Counted from the first letter of the stretch, positions 1 through 7,931 are shown. The stretch: DNA of 19,314 bases from Bacteroidota bacterium (GCA_009936825.1 JAACDV010000247.1:1-19314), one strand, 5' to 3'. The notes: generated by a model from the sequence alone, not told the origin. Translations and numbers: made by a program.

Positions 1-1
1 C

Positions 2-232
2 CGGTTTGTCACCGTTAGTCCCTCTGCGGTTAGGACCGGTATTCTTGACGATTTTCTAAAGGCGTTTGGGCCGACTGTGGCCGCGAACCTGCAACGCGTT
101 GGCCGCGCCGGAACCCCGGAAGAGATTGCCGCTGCCATCAGTTTTCTGGTTAGCCCCAAAGCCAGTTGGATCAACGGCATTGACATCATCATTGATGGCG
201 GTATGGGTGCCCTTAACCTGTCTAATGGGTAA
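2..232 (+). CDS. SDR family oxidoreductase, C-terminal fragment (5' end outside window)
   Basis: Reading codons from base 2 gives 76 residues ending in TAA. They contain the C-terminal hallmarks of short-chain dehydrogenases/reductases: a VSPSAVRTGILDDF segment after the cofactor-binding fold, then GRAGTPEEIAAAISFL, then a WINGIDIIIDGG segment. The last two are the classical GR-G-PEE-A--V-FL and ING---VDGG motifs of the family. The active-site Ser/Tyr/Lys and the Gly-rich NAD(P) motif lie upstream of the window, so substrate and cofactor cannot be judged. The gene runs in the same direction as the sulfatase, with a gap of about 117 bases. That gap holds only a weak AAACC/GGTTT dyad. Family assignment is firm; the specific product is unknown. 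Confidence 0.85.
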   Translation, partial: RFVTVSPSAVRTGILDDFLKAFGPTVAANLQRVGRAGTPEEIAAAISFLVSPKASWINGIDIIIDGGMGALNLSNG

Positions 233-349
233 TGCTGGTCTGTCAAAATGAAACCATCTTAACGGTTTGATAGATTCGTGCTGGCAAGTTGCTCGTTGCG
301 CTAATACCCTGACCCAGACGTTCCTAACATTGAATAGGCGCACCCAGAA

Positions 350-2050
350 ATGCCCCAGAAGACGCCCCAGAAGACGAAGAAGCCCCAAAAGAAGACGAAG
401 AACATCATCTTCATCATGTTTGACCAGCTTCGCTTTGATTATCTTAGCTGTAGCGGACACCCGCATCTCCACACGCCTAACATTGACTGGCTGGCCAGTC
501 AGTCGGTTCGCTTTGATAAATGCTATGTTCAGTCGCCGGTTTGTGGTGCCTCGCGGATGTCGTTCTACACTGGCCGATATATCAGCTCGCACGGATCAAC
601 CTGGAACGGCATCCCGCTGAAAATTGGCGAATGGACGATGGGAGATCATTTACGCGAAGCTGATATGGACGCCCTCTTATTGGGCAAAACCCATATGAAA
701 GTTGACGCCGAAGGCATGCAGCGTCTGGGGCTGGCCCCCGACAGCATTATCGGGGCGCGCCTTTCTGAATGCGGATTCGATACCAATTTACGCGATGACG
801 GCCTGTGGGGTAGCGGTCCGGACGGCCTTTATGACGCAAAAGCATCTCCATATAATGAATATCTGAAAGCCGCCGGATATGATGGCGAAAATCCGTGGCA
901 TGATTACGCCAATGCCGGCATTGATGATGATGGCAATATCGCGTCAGGATGGATCTATAAAAACGCCACTCTGCCGGCAAATATTCGTGAAGAAGACTCC
1001 GAAACCCCATGGCTAACGCGTGAGATGATCAAGTTCTTGCGCGAGGAGGCACCAAACCGAACCCGTCCATGGATGTGCCACCTTTCCTATATCAAACCAC
1101 ACTGGCCCTATATTGTGCCTGCGCCCTATCATGATCTCTACGGCCCGAACAGCTTTTCCCCGGTGGTCCGCCGTGAGGATGAGCTGGCCGATCCAAATCC
1201 TGTCTATGCCGCCTTTACCAACAATGTCATTGGCCAGGCTTTCCAGCGCGATGATGTGCGTAATGCAGCACTGGGCGCATATATGGGGCTTATAAAACAG
1301 ATTGATGATCAGATGGGCGCCTTGTTCGATGAATTGCGGAACTCTGGCCAGCTGGAAAACACGATGATTGTCGTTACCTCTGACCATGGTGATTATATGG
1401 GCGATCACTGGCTTGGCGAGAAAGACCTGTTCCATGAGCCGTCGGTCAAGGTTCCGATGATTATCTATGATCCCTCGCCCGAGGCAGATGGGACGCGTGG
1501 CAGCGTTTGTGATGCCTTTGTTGAGGCGATCGATCTGGTGCCGACCTTTGTTGAGGTTGCTGGTGCGGAGCCGCGATATGAAATGCTGGAGGGACGCTCC
1601 TTGCTGCCATTTCTGCAGGGCGCGCCTCCCTCTGATTGGCGCAGCTATGCGATCAGCGAGTATGATTATTCAATGACACCAATGGCAGGGCGCCTCGGCG
1701 TTTCCCCTAAAGATGCACGCCTTTATATGGTTTGCAACGCGCGCTGGAAATTTATGCATGCTGAAGGCGGGCTCCCGCCGATGCTCTTCGATCTTGAGGC
1801 TGACCCGGATGAATTGGTCGATCTGGGACGCAATCCCGCTTATGAAGAGCAAATTCAAACCTGCTATGATCAGCTTTTTGAATGGACAAGACGATGCGCC
1901 CAGCGCACTACAATATCGGATCAGGAAATTAACGATAGGCGCGGTAAAAGCCGGCGTAAAGGAATCGTCCTTGGGGTCAGCGAGGCAGGGGACGTCGATC
2001 CTGATCTGATCGCAAAATATCAAGGAAAGGCACGGCAAAAATACATATAA
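350..2050 (+). CDS. Sulfatase-family hydrolase, phosphonate monoester hydrolase-like (formylglycine-dependent)
   Basis: A 566-aa member of the alkaline phosphatase superfamily, predicted to hydrolyse sulfate or phosphonate/phosphate monoesters with a formylglycine nucleophile. Visible features: strand NIIFIMFDQ with metal ligand D25; the modification motif CGASR at residues 65-69, with C65 the residue to be converted; a YIKPHWPY segment; and TSDHGDYMGDHWLGEKDL with D345, H346 and K358. Segments such as GRSLLPFLQG, PPSDWRS and LPPMLFDLEADPDE resemble rhizobial phosphonate monoester hydrolase more than choline sulfatase. The third motif position is Ala rather than the usual Pro. The in-frame TAG at 335-337 makes ATG 350 the only usable start, preceded by a weak AGG at 336-338. 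Residues 2-17 are a Lys-rich repeat that precedes the usual family start. No signal peptide is seen, so the enzyme is probably cytoplasmic. The true substrate is unknown. Confidence 0.88.
   Translation: MPQKTPQKTKKPQKKTKNIIFIMFDQLRFDYLSCSGHPHLHTPNIDWLASQSVRFDKCYVQSPVCGASRMSFYTGRYISSHGSTWNGIPLKIGEWTMGDHLREADMDALLLGKTHMKVDAEGMQRLGLAPDSIIGARLSECGFDTNLRDDGLWGSGPDGLYDAKASPYNEYLKAAGYDGENPWHDYANAGIDDDGNIASGWIYKNATLPANIREEDSETPWLTREMIKFLREEAPNRTRPWMCHLSYIKPHWPYIVPAPYHDLYGPNSFSPVVRREDELADPNPVYAAFTNNVIGQAFQRDDVRNAALGAYMGLIKQIDDQMGALFDELRNSGQLENTMIVVTSDHGDYMGDHWLGEKDLFHEPSVKVPMIIYDPSPEADGTRGSVCDAFVEAIDLVPTFVEVAGAEPRYEMLEGRSLLPFLQGAPPSDWRSYAISEYDYSMTPMAGRLGVSPKDARLYMVCNARWKFMHAEGGLPPMLFDLEADPDELVDLGRNPAYEEQIQTCYDQLFEWTRRCAQRTTISDQEINDRRGKSRRKGIVLGVSEAGDVDPDLIAKYQGKARQKYI
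353..400 (+). repeat. 12-bp tandem direct repeat in the sulfatase 5' coding region
   Basis: CCCCAGAAGACG occurs twice exactly and back to back at 353-364 and 365-376. A third, diverged copy with an inserted AAA lies at about 383-397. The repeat encodes the Lys/Gln/Thr-rich head of the sulfatase (PQKT PQKT then KPQKKTK). Because 12 is a multiple of 3, copy-number changes would stay in frame. Confidence 0.85.
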
Positions 2051-2177
2051 TCTAGGTATCTAACTAGTTGCTGATTTGACAGAAAAGATTTCTAAGCCTC
2101 ATGCTTTTCCATACGAAAAAAAAGAGTTTCAGGATCAAATAGGATCTGGCTCTTGCACGTTCCAAAGGGAGAAAGCC

Positions 2178-2900
2178 ATGGATACCTATATTTTGATACA
2201 CGGCGCGTGGCACGAAGGCGCCTTGCTGGAAGACACTGCCAAGGGCATCAGGTCAGCAGGGCATCAGGTTCACACCCCCACCCTTGCCGGAAATGGCGCG
2301 GGAGATAACAAACAAACCGGATTGGCCGAAGCGATCGACTCGGTGATCGCATACATAACCGAAAATCATCTCAAGGATGCGATCCTAGTTGGTCACAGCT
2401 ATGGCGGCATGGTGATTACAGGCGCGTTTGATAAATTGCCCGAAGGCACGATCAAACGTCTGGTTTACTGGAATGCGTTCGTTCCCAATCCGGGCGAAAG
2501 TCTGAACGACATGATACCGCAAAATTATGTTGATCTTTTCGACGCAACCGCAACCGAAGATGGCAGCGTCCTTTTGCCCTTCCCGATCTGGCGGGAGGTA
2601 TTTATTAACGATGCCGATATGGCGCTTGCCAAGGCGGCCTATGACAAGCTGAACCCGCATCCCTATAAAACCTTCACCGATGCAATAGCTCTTAGCAAAG
2701 CCCCCGCCGAGATGCAGGTTGGAAAATCATATCTGTTATGCCGCGATGATGTGGCGCTGCCTGCCAGCATGCCATGGCATCCCAGATTATCCGAACGGCT
2801 GGGCCTTTACCGCCTTGTCAGCATGCCGGGAAGCCACGAAGTCTGCTTTACCAACCCCGGACTTCTGGCAGAAAAAATGATCGAGGCTGGTCGCGACTAG
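2178..2900 (+). CDS. Alpha/beta hydrolase (Abhydrolase_6-like)
   Basis: A 240-aa single-domain alpha/beta hydrolase. The oxyanion-region motif is LIHGAWHEG (residues 6-14), the nucleophile elbow is VGHSYGG with S74, the acid is probably D190 or D191 in CRDDVALP, and the catalytic His is H220 in PGSHEVCF. Size and the HGAWH start resemble the small esterase/hydroxynitrile-lyase/MenH-like group; the substrate cannot be told. The frame is open further upstream, from a TTG at 2076. I chose ATG 2178 because it has a strong AAGGGAG (2165-2171) six bases upstream and places the first beta strand at the N-terminus, as is usual. It follows the sulfatase by 127 bases in the same direction. It converges with the dehydrogenase-like gene, with only 32 bases between the stops and no clear terminator. 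Confidence 0.88.
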   Translation: MDTYILIHGAWHEGALLEDTAKGIRSAGHQVHTPTLAGNGAGDNKQTGLAEAIDSVIAYITENHLKDAILVGHSYGGMVITGAFDKLPEGTIKRLVYWNAFVPNPGESLNDMIPQNYVDLFDATATEDGSVLLPFPIWREVFINDADMALAKAAYDKLNPHPYKTFTDAIALSKAPAEMQVGKSYLLCRDDVALPASMPWHPRLSERLGLYRLVSMPGSHEVCFTNPGLLAEKMIEAGRD

Positions 2901-2932
2901 CCAGCCGAAGGATCGCGGTGGTACCCGCAAGA

Positions 2933-5368
2933 TTAGGCGCGCATCACCGCCCCGCCCGGATCATAGGGTGATGCCGCAATGACGCTGGCGCTGCATTCAA
3001 CGCCGACGATATGAACACTGAGATCGGTACCCGGAACGGCCAGATCGCTATTGACCAACGCCATCGCAAGGGATTTTCCGGTGGTATGACCATACCCGCC
3101 AGAGGTCACAAACCCGACCAGATTACCAGCCGCCCAGACCGGATCAAAGCCACTTGCATCTGCCCCGGAAACATTAGCGGAATCCGCGGCAATCTCTCCT
3201 GCGGCAATCTCCAGCGTGACCAAGCGCTTTGCTGGACCATTGCCGCTTTTTTCTGCAAGCGCGGCTTCACGGCCGATACATCCATCGCGCTCCCAGTCAA
3301 TCCAGCGCTCCATACCGGTCATAGCCGGGGTATAGCCTTGGGTGAATTCCGCCGACCAGATGCCATAACTTTTCTCCAGACGAAGCGATAGCATCGCGTT
3401 AAAGCCAAACTCGACAATGCCCTCATCCTTACCCGCCTGAAGAAGCATTTTGCGAAGCGCGATATGATCACCCATCCGGCAGTTAATCTCGTAACCAGCT
3501 TCGCCCGTAATTGACAGGCGGGCGACGCGGGCGCGAATTAGACCAAGGTCAAACTCACCACATCCCATAAACGGCAGATCACTCAGCGCGCCGTCTGTCA
3601 ACTTTTCAATGACGGCGCGTGACTTTGGACCGGACAGCGAAAATCCAGCCATTTCTTCGCCAAGATCGCGGACCGAAACACCGCTATCCATATGATCGTC
3701 AAACCAGCGCATGTGCCAGCTTCGAAGATAATAAGAGCCCATGATCCACCAGCTACCATCGCCCCAGTTAAACAAAGTCATATCACCTTTCAGACGGCCA
3801 TCATGACCAAGCGCCACCGCAAGGCGTCCGCGTCCCGGAACTGGCAATTTGGTTGCAAAAATCCTCGCCAACCACGCAGCGGCGCCGGTGCCTGTGACCT
3901 CAAAGCGTGAAAATCCGGTAATATCCAAAAGCCCCACAGCTTGACGCACTGCCTTACACTCGCTGGCAACAATATCAAAAGCATTCGAGCGTTTAAGCGA
4001 CGGCTTTTCCGCAAATCCAGCAGGCGCAAAATACAGTGGCACTTCCAAATCCCAGCTACACCCCCAATGCGCGCCCGCCGCACTCATATCGGCGTAGGCC
4101 GGAGCCATTTTAAGCGGGCGTCCCGCAGGCAATTGCTCATTCGGATAGGTCATCACAAACCGGCGCGAATAAAACTGGCCCGTAGTTGGTTTTATATATT
4201 CCCTGTTTTCGGCAAAACCGCCATAGCGCGCGACGTCCATTCCATAAACATCCGCTTCACTCTCGCCATGGATCATCCATTCGGCAAGCGATTTACCAAC
4301 GCCGCCGCCTTGCAGAAATCCCGCCATTACCGCACAGGCCGACCAGTAATTTCGCTTGCCCGGCACTGGCCCAACCAGCGGATTACCATCCGGCGAGCAG
4401 GTAAAAGCACCATTGACCCAGGTTTTAACCCCAACCTCCTGCAGACACGGATAGCGCTCGAATCCCATGATCAGTTCATTTTCGATCCGGTCAGTTTGCT
4501 CTTGAAAAAGCTCCATCCCGTAATCCCACGGCGCTCCCTCCATGGCCCAATGCTCGTGGTCAACTTCATAGATGCCCAGCAAAACACCGTTCTGGTCTTG
4601 GCGCAGATAAGTACAGCCTTCGAGGTCTACGGTCATCGGCACCTCGAAATCGATTTCCTCCAGCTTTGGAATGCTGTCAGAAATCAGATAATGATGCTTT
4701 AGCGGCGATACTGGCAGCTCAATCCCCGCCATTCGCCCAACTTGCTTTGCCCACAATCCGGCGGCGTTAACCACATGCTCGCAGGTAATCACCCCCTTGT
4801 CGGTGACAACGCGCCAGCCTTCCCCGGTTTGCTCGAGGGATTCAACCTTCGTATGTTCGAAATATTCCGCCCCGCGTTTGCGCGCCGCACCGGCATATGC
4901 CTTAACGGTTCCGGTGGTGTCCAAATATCCTTCGCGGTCGGCCCACATGCCGCCCAGAAATCCCTCGGTGGACATGATCGGGTTCAACTCACCAGCTTCT
5001 TGCGGCGTAACCAGACGGCAATCATCAATGCCGATCGACTGAAAGACGCGGTAGGCAGATTGCAACCATTCCCAACGATCCGAAGTCCCCGCCATGGTCA
5101 GTCCACCTGTCATGTGAAGCCCTATATCCTGACCGCTCTCTTCTTCAATTACCGGCAGAAGGTCTATGGTATAGGCCTGTAATGCCGCGATATTGGGATC
5201 AGCATTAAGCGCATGGATACCGCCAGCAGCGTGCCATGACGATCCTGCGGTCAGGACCGAACGTTCCAGCAAACAGACGTCGCTCCATCCAAGCTTGGCC
5301 AGATGATAGATTACCGAAGCGCCGACAACACCACCGCCAATCACCACAACCCGATAGTGCGACTTCAT
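2933..5368 (-). CDS. FAD-dependent oxidoreductase with GcvT-like domain (dimethylglycine/sarcosine dehydrogenase family)
   Basis: 811 aa. Domains in order: DAO-type FAD-binding oxidoreductase (about 5-365) with GGGVVG at residues 11-16; an FAO_M-type linker (about 370-425); a GcvT aminomethyltransferase-like folate domain (about 430-700); and a GcvT C-terminal barrel. SSWHAAGG (H46) matches the WHAAG motif that carries covalent FAD in dimethylglycine and sarcosine dehydrogenases. The folate-domain motif RLEKSYGIW is present. The family oxidatively demethylates N-methylglycines, passing the one-carbon unit to tetrahydrofolate. Which N-methylated substrate is used here cannot be read from sequence. 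Start: an in-frame ATG exists 42 bases upstream (5410), but the ATG at 5368-5366 has a near-perfect GGGAGG five bases before it, so I place the start there. No signal peptide is seen. It is divergent from rnd, across a 290-base spacer. Confidence 0.9.
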   Translation of the reverse strand: MKSHYRVVVIGGGVVGASVIYHLAKLGWSDVCLLERSVLTAGSSWHAAGGIHALNADPNIAALQAYTIDLLPVIEEESGQDIGLHMTGGLTMAGTSDRWEWLQSAYRVFQSIGIDDCRLVTPQEAGELNPIMSTEGFLGGMWADREGYLDTTGTVKAYAGAARKRGAEYFEHTKVESLEQTGEGWRVVTDKGVITCEHVVNAAGLWAKQVGRMAGIELPVSPLKHHYLISDSIPKLEEIDFEVPMTVDLEGCTYLRQDQNGVLLGIYEVDHEHWAMEGAPWDYGMELFQEQTDRIENELIMGFERYPCLQEVGVKTWVNGAFTCSPDGNPLVGPVPGKRNYWSACAVMAGFLQGGGVGKSLAEWMIHGESEADVYGMDVARYGGFAENREYIKPTTGQFYSRRFVMTYPNEQLPAGRPLKMAPAYADMSAAGAHWGCSWDLEVPLYFAPAGFAEKPSLKRSNAFDIVASECKAVRQAVGLLDITGFSRFEVTGTGAAAWLARIFATKLPVPGRGRLAVALGHDGRLKGDMTLFNWGDGSWWIMGSYYLRSWHMRWFDDHMDSGVSVRDLGEEMAGFSLSGPKSRAVIEKLTDGALSDLPFMGCGEFDLGLIRARVARLSITGEAGYEINCRMGDHIALRKMLLQAGKDEGIVEFGFNAMLSLRLEKSYGIWSAEFTQGYTPAMTGMERWIDWERDGCIGREAALAEKSGNGPAKRLVTLEIAAGEIAADSANVSGADASGFDPVWAAGNLVGFVTSGGYGHTTGKSLAMALVNSDLAVPGTDLSVHIVGVECSASVIAASPYDPGGAVMRA

Positions 5369-5658
5369 TCCAACCTCCCGTTTTTCTTGGCCCCTATTCC
5401 ACCTTCCCATAGCTTAGCACACCTCTGTCGTCCGGTTATGCTTCGCCGACGTAAACTGAAAGATTTGCGTCATCTGCCATATGTTGAATGCCGATATATC
5501 CGTCCAATGGTATTTTACCGGCAAAAGCATAAGCGATTTCAGTACGCTATTTAACTGGCATTATCCGGCAGGTTTTCTATACTGAAGATCAGCAAAAACT
5601 AGACATTGGTTTTTATTTATAGCCTTAGGGCTTTTATTCAGAGGATCGTCGGCATCAG
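5369..5658. other. Divergent intergenic region between the DMGDH-like gene and rnd
   Basis: 290 bases, AT-rich towards rnd. It must contain the promoters of both divergent genes, but I find no -35/-10 pair good enough to call on either strand. An AGCC-TTAG-GGCT mini-dyad at about 5620-5632 is followed by TTTT but has only four base pairs. No convincing small gene is present. Confidence 0.5.
5374..5379 (-). promoter_or_regulatory. Strong ribosome binding site deciding the start of the DMGDH-like gene
   Basis: On the minus strand GGGAGG precedes ATG (5368-5366) by five bases. The upstream in-frame ATG at 5410 has no comparable site, so the 811-residue product is favoured over the 825-residue one. 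Confidence 0.75.
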
Positions 5659-6270
5659 ATGGCCATTTTTCTTCATCACAATGACCTTCCCGACGGGCTT
5701 GATTTTGGCAAAGAAGTCGCGATTGACACCGAAACTATGGGATTAAAAACCCTCCGGGACCGGTTATGTCTGGTCCAGCTTTCTTCGGGCGACGGTAATG
5801 CACATCTGGTAAAAATTGCCAGCCCGCAGGCGGCGGCTCCCAACCTTGCCGCGCTTATAGCGGATGCCTCGGTTGGCAAACTGTTTCATTTCGCCCGTTT
5901 TGATTTGGCCGCGTTGATACATTATGTCGGCCCGTTAAACGGCCCTGTCTATTGCACCAAAATTGCTTCAAAGCTGTGCCGCACCTACACTGATAGGCAC
6001 GGACTGAAGGATTTATGCCATGAATTGATTGGCGTTGATCTATCGAAACAACAGCAATCATCAGACTGGGGCGCGGATGAATTGACCCAGGCGCAGCAGA
6101 AATACGCGGCGAGTGATGTCTTGTATCTGCACCAGCTAAAAGCAAAGCTCAACATTATGCTAGAGCGTGAAGGGCGCGATGCTATAGCTGCTGCCAGCTT
6201 TGCGTTTTTACCAACCCGCGCGGCGATGGATATTGCCGGCTTTGATGAGATGGATATTTTTCACCACTGA
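5659..6270 (+). CDS. rnd: Ribonuclease D (short form, exonuclease domain only)
   Basis: 203 aa, a DEDDy 3'-5' exoribonuclease that trims tRNA and other small RNA 3' ends. ExoI motif: AIDTETMGL with D23 and E25. ExoII: HFARFDLAAL with D82. ExoIII: YAASDVLYLHQ with Y149 and D153. The family's conserved HGLKDLCHELIGVDLSK lies at 114-130. E. coli RNase D carries C-terminal HRDC domains; this protein stops after the nuclease fold, as is common in alphaproteobacteria. The start ATG at 5659 has AGAGGA at 5640-5645, rather far upstream. It opens the conserved rnd-lptC-lptA-lptB block, with 64 bases before lptC. Confidence 0.92.
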   Translation: MAIFLHHNDLPDGLDFGKEVAIDTETMGLKTLRDRLCLVQLSSGDGNAHLVKIASPQAAAPNLAALIADASVGKLFHFARFDLAALIHYVGPLNGPVYCTKIASKLCRTYTDRHGLKDLCHELIGVDLSKQQQSSDWGADELTQAQQKYAASDVLYLHQLKAKLNIMLEREGRDAIAAASFAFLPTRAAMDIAGFDEMDIFHH

Positions 6271-6292
6271 TTTTGTTATCGGTGCGTAAAGT

Positions 6293-6305
6293 GGGACTAA
6301 GTCCC
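6293..6305. promoter_or_regulatory. Short palindrome upstream of lptC
   Basis: GGGACTAAGTCCC is a perfect odd-length palindrome (six-base arms around one A). As RNA it could form a five-pair hairpin, and it is followed after about ten bases by TTTTTT (6315-6320). It sits between the rnd stop and the lptC start. It may be a weak attenuator or terminator, or an operator half-dyad; function is unproven. Confidence 0.35.
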
Positions 6306-6334
6306 GTAAGTATATTTTTTGGTAGATGTAACCT

Positions 6335-7015
6335 ATGGCTGACGCACCTAAAGCAAAAGATAATCCGGCAAAGTCTGCGGTTAGTTTTGCGCCTAAAGAC
6401 CGTGCAGGTGAAGCTGATCGCCGTCCATTTCGGGCCAGTATATTATTTATCAGCCTTGGTCTGGTCATGACGAGCATAACGGTTCTTTGGCTGGGGTTTT
6501 TCAGCCAGCAAGATTAAATCCGCCTTAAATCCAGCGATATCAAAATCAACGAGATTGGTGAGATTGAACTAACAGGCGCAGTTTATCGCGGGCAGACTGC
6601 GCGCGGTGAGGATTACGAAATTACCGCTGCCATTGCCAATGAACGCAGTAACGGCGTAATCGACATGTCAGACCCAACAGCAAGGGTAGTCCAGACCAAT
6701 GGCGATGTGATGAACCTTGTTTCAAAGGAAGGCGTTTATTTTCCCGACACAAAGGAAATTAATCTTGATGGCGACGTGGTTATCACCAGCGCTGATCTTG
6801 GCCTAAAAATGTTGGCCCAGACGTTGAGCGCGAACCTGACGGATGGCGATATGGTCAGCACTAAACCGGTGCGCGTTGAACGCCAAGACGGTTTTGTTGT
6901 TGCTGACGGAATGCAGGTTTATTCGCGCGGGGAACGGATTATTTTCATTGGCAACGCCAAAATGACCCTTAATAACTCCATGGCACCAGATAAACAGACA
7001 GCAGCAGATAACTAG
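6335..7015 (+). pseudogene. lptC: LptC, LPS export system inner-membrane protein, interrupted by an in-frame TAA
   Basis: LptC is the bitopic inner-membrane protein that takes LPS from the LptB2FG transporter and hands it to LptA. From ATG 6335 the frame encodes 60 residues: a charged cytoplasmic head, then a membrane segment at about 34-56 (ILFISLGLVMTSITVLWL). TAA follows at 6515-6517. The same frame then stays open for 165 more codons to TAA at 7013-7015. That part has the LptC periplasmic fold: GEIELTGAVYRG, DYEITAA, NLVSKEGVYFPDTKEINLDG, and FVVADGMQVYSRGERIIFIG. The two halves are in one frame, so frameshifting cannot rescue it. The first ATG after the stop is 6665, which loses about 50 residues and lacks a clear ribosome site. 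Possible explanations are a nonsense mutation, a base error (CAA, GAA or AAA to TAA) or readthrough. TAA ends several neighbouring genes, so it is a normal stop here. Confidence 0.85.
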
Positions 7016-7136
7016 GTGATCCAAAATATTCAGCTAATGAGACAATAGGCATTTAGAAAATCCTATCCCAAAAGAAAGAATACCCAAGATGATTCTCCTA
7101 AATTTTATAACCAAAATTCTGAAAATAACGACATAT

Positions 7137-7931
7137 ATGAACGCCGAGATTAGCCGCAAATTCACCTCTGGATTCCGGGCGTTATTGTTTGTCTGTGCAG
7201 TCCCAATGATGGCAGCACCACTTGCCGCGCAGGACGCAAAGCCCATGACGATTGAGGCTGACGACCTGTTGGAATGGAACCAGACCGACGGCTTATACAT
7301 CGCCAAGGGCAACGCAGTCGTTGTTCAAGAGGACGCAACGATCAAAGGTGATCTTCTGGTTGCTACTTATGATCCGGACTCCGAAGACAAAACGGTCGAA
7401 ACTGTCACTGCGACCGGTAACATGTCCTTTAAAGACAATGATATCACGGCATCGGGTGCCAAGCTTATCTATTCGGTCAAGGACGAGGACTATCAGGTTG
7501 ATGGCCCTAAAGCGATAGTGACTGGCGCCAGGGGAACGATCACCGCGTCAAAATCAATCGTTCTGGACACGCTGGATGATAAGCGCCAGCACATGATCGC
7601 AACAGGAAATGCTGTTTACAATGATGCAAATGGCCGCCGCATGGCAGGCGATCTGATCAACGCCTTTTTTGATGCTGAAGGCGCTATGGAAACGGTTGAG
7701 GCTGAAGGCAATGTCAATGTCCGCACCAATACCGGAAGCACCGCCAGCGGCGATGCGGGTGTTTACGATGCGGTAAGCGAGCGCGCGACAATCACCGGAA
7801 ATGCAATTATCACCGATGGGGGCAGCCAGATGAGGGGGGCGCGCGCGGAAGTTGACTTCAAAACAGGAAACAGCCGCATCCTATCGGACGGAACCGGCGG
7901 GCGTGTCACCGGTGTTCTGGTATCAAACTAA
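7137..7931 (+). CDS. lptA: LptA/OstA-family periplasmic LPS transport protein
   Basis: 264 aa from ATG 7137. LptA forms the periplasmic beta-jellyroll bridge carrying LPS from LptC to the outer-membrane LptD. The N-terminus is a typical signal peptide: basic SRKFTSGFR, hydrophobic ALLFVCAVPMMAAPLAA, then cleavage before about QDAKPMTIEADDLLEW. The mature part shows repeated beta turns, AKGNAVV, ATGNMSF, ATGNAVY, AEGNVNV and ITGNAII (GN at 58, 94, 157, 191 and 221), as expected for OstA strands. It is clearly longer than E. coli LptA (about 185 aa). An in-frame ATG at 7089 would add 16 residues (280 aa) and spoil the signal peptide. Neither start has a strong ribosome site, so the choice rests on the signal peptide. 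It follows lptC and precedes lptB by about 104 bases. Confidence 0.88.
   Translation: MNAEISRKFTSGFRALLFVCAVPMMAAPLAAQDAKPMTIEADDLLEWNQTDGLYIAKGNAVVVQEDATIKGDLLVATYDPDSEDKTVETVTATGNMSFKDNDITASGAKLIYSVKDEDYQVDGPKAIVTGARGTITASKSIVLDTLDDKRQHMIATGNAVYNDANGRRMAGDLINAFFDAEGAMETVEAEGNVNVRTNTGSTASGDAGVYDAVSERATITGNAIITDGGSQMRGARAEVDFKTGNSRILSDGTGGRVTGVLVSN

Noticed and set aside
2076..2105. TTGACA upstream of the alpha/beta hydrolase as a promoter
   Set aside because: The -35 is perfect but no acceptable -10 follows: the hexamers at 16-18 bases are CTCATG, TCATGC and CATGCT. Left uncalled.
3941..4702. Open frame of about 250 codons on the plus strand, antisense to the DMGDH-like gene
   Set aside because: It lies wholly inside a well-supported gene, has a composition typical of a shadow frame (many Arg, His and Pro) and no recognisable motif or ribosome site.
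6515..6517. TAA reassigned as a sense codon in this organism
   Set aside because: TAA is the natural stop of the sulfatase, lptA, ptsN, rpsA, ihfB and trpB in this window, so general reassignment is not possible; only local readthrough or an error remains.
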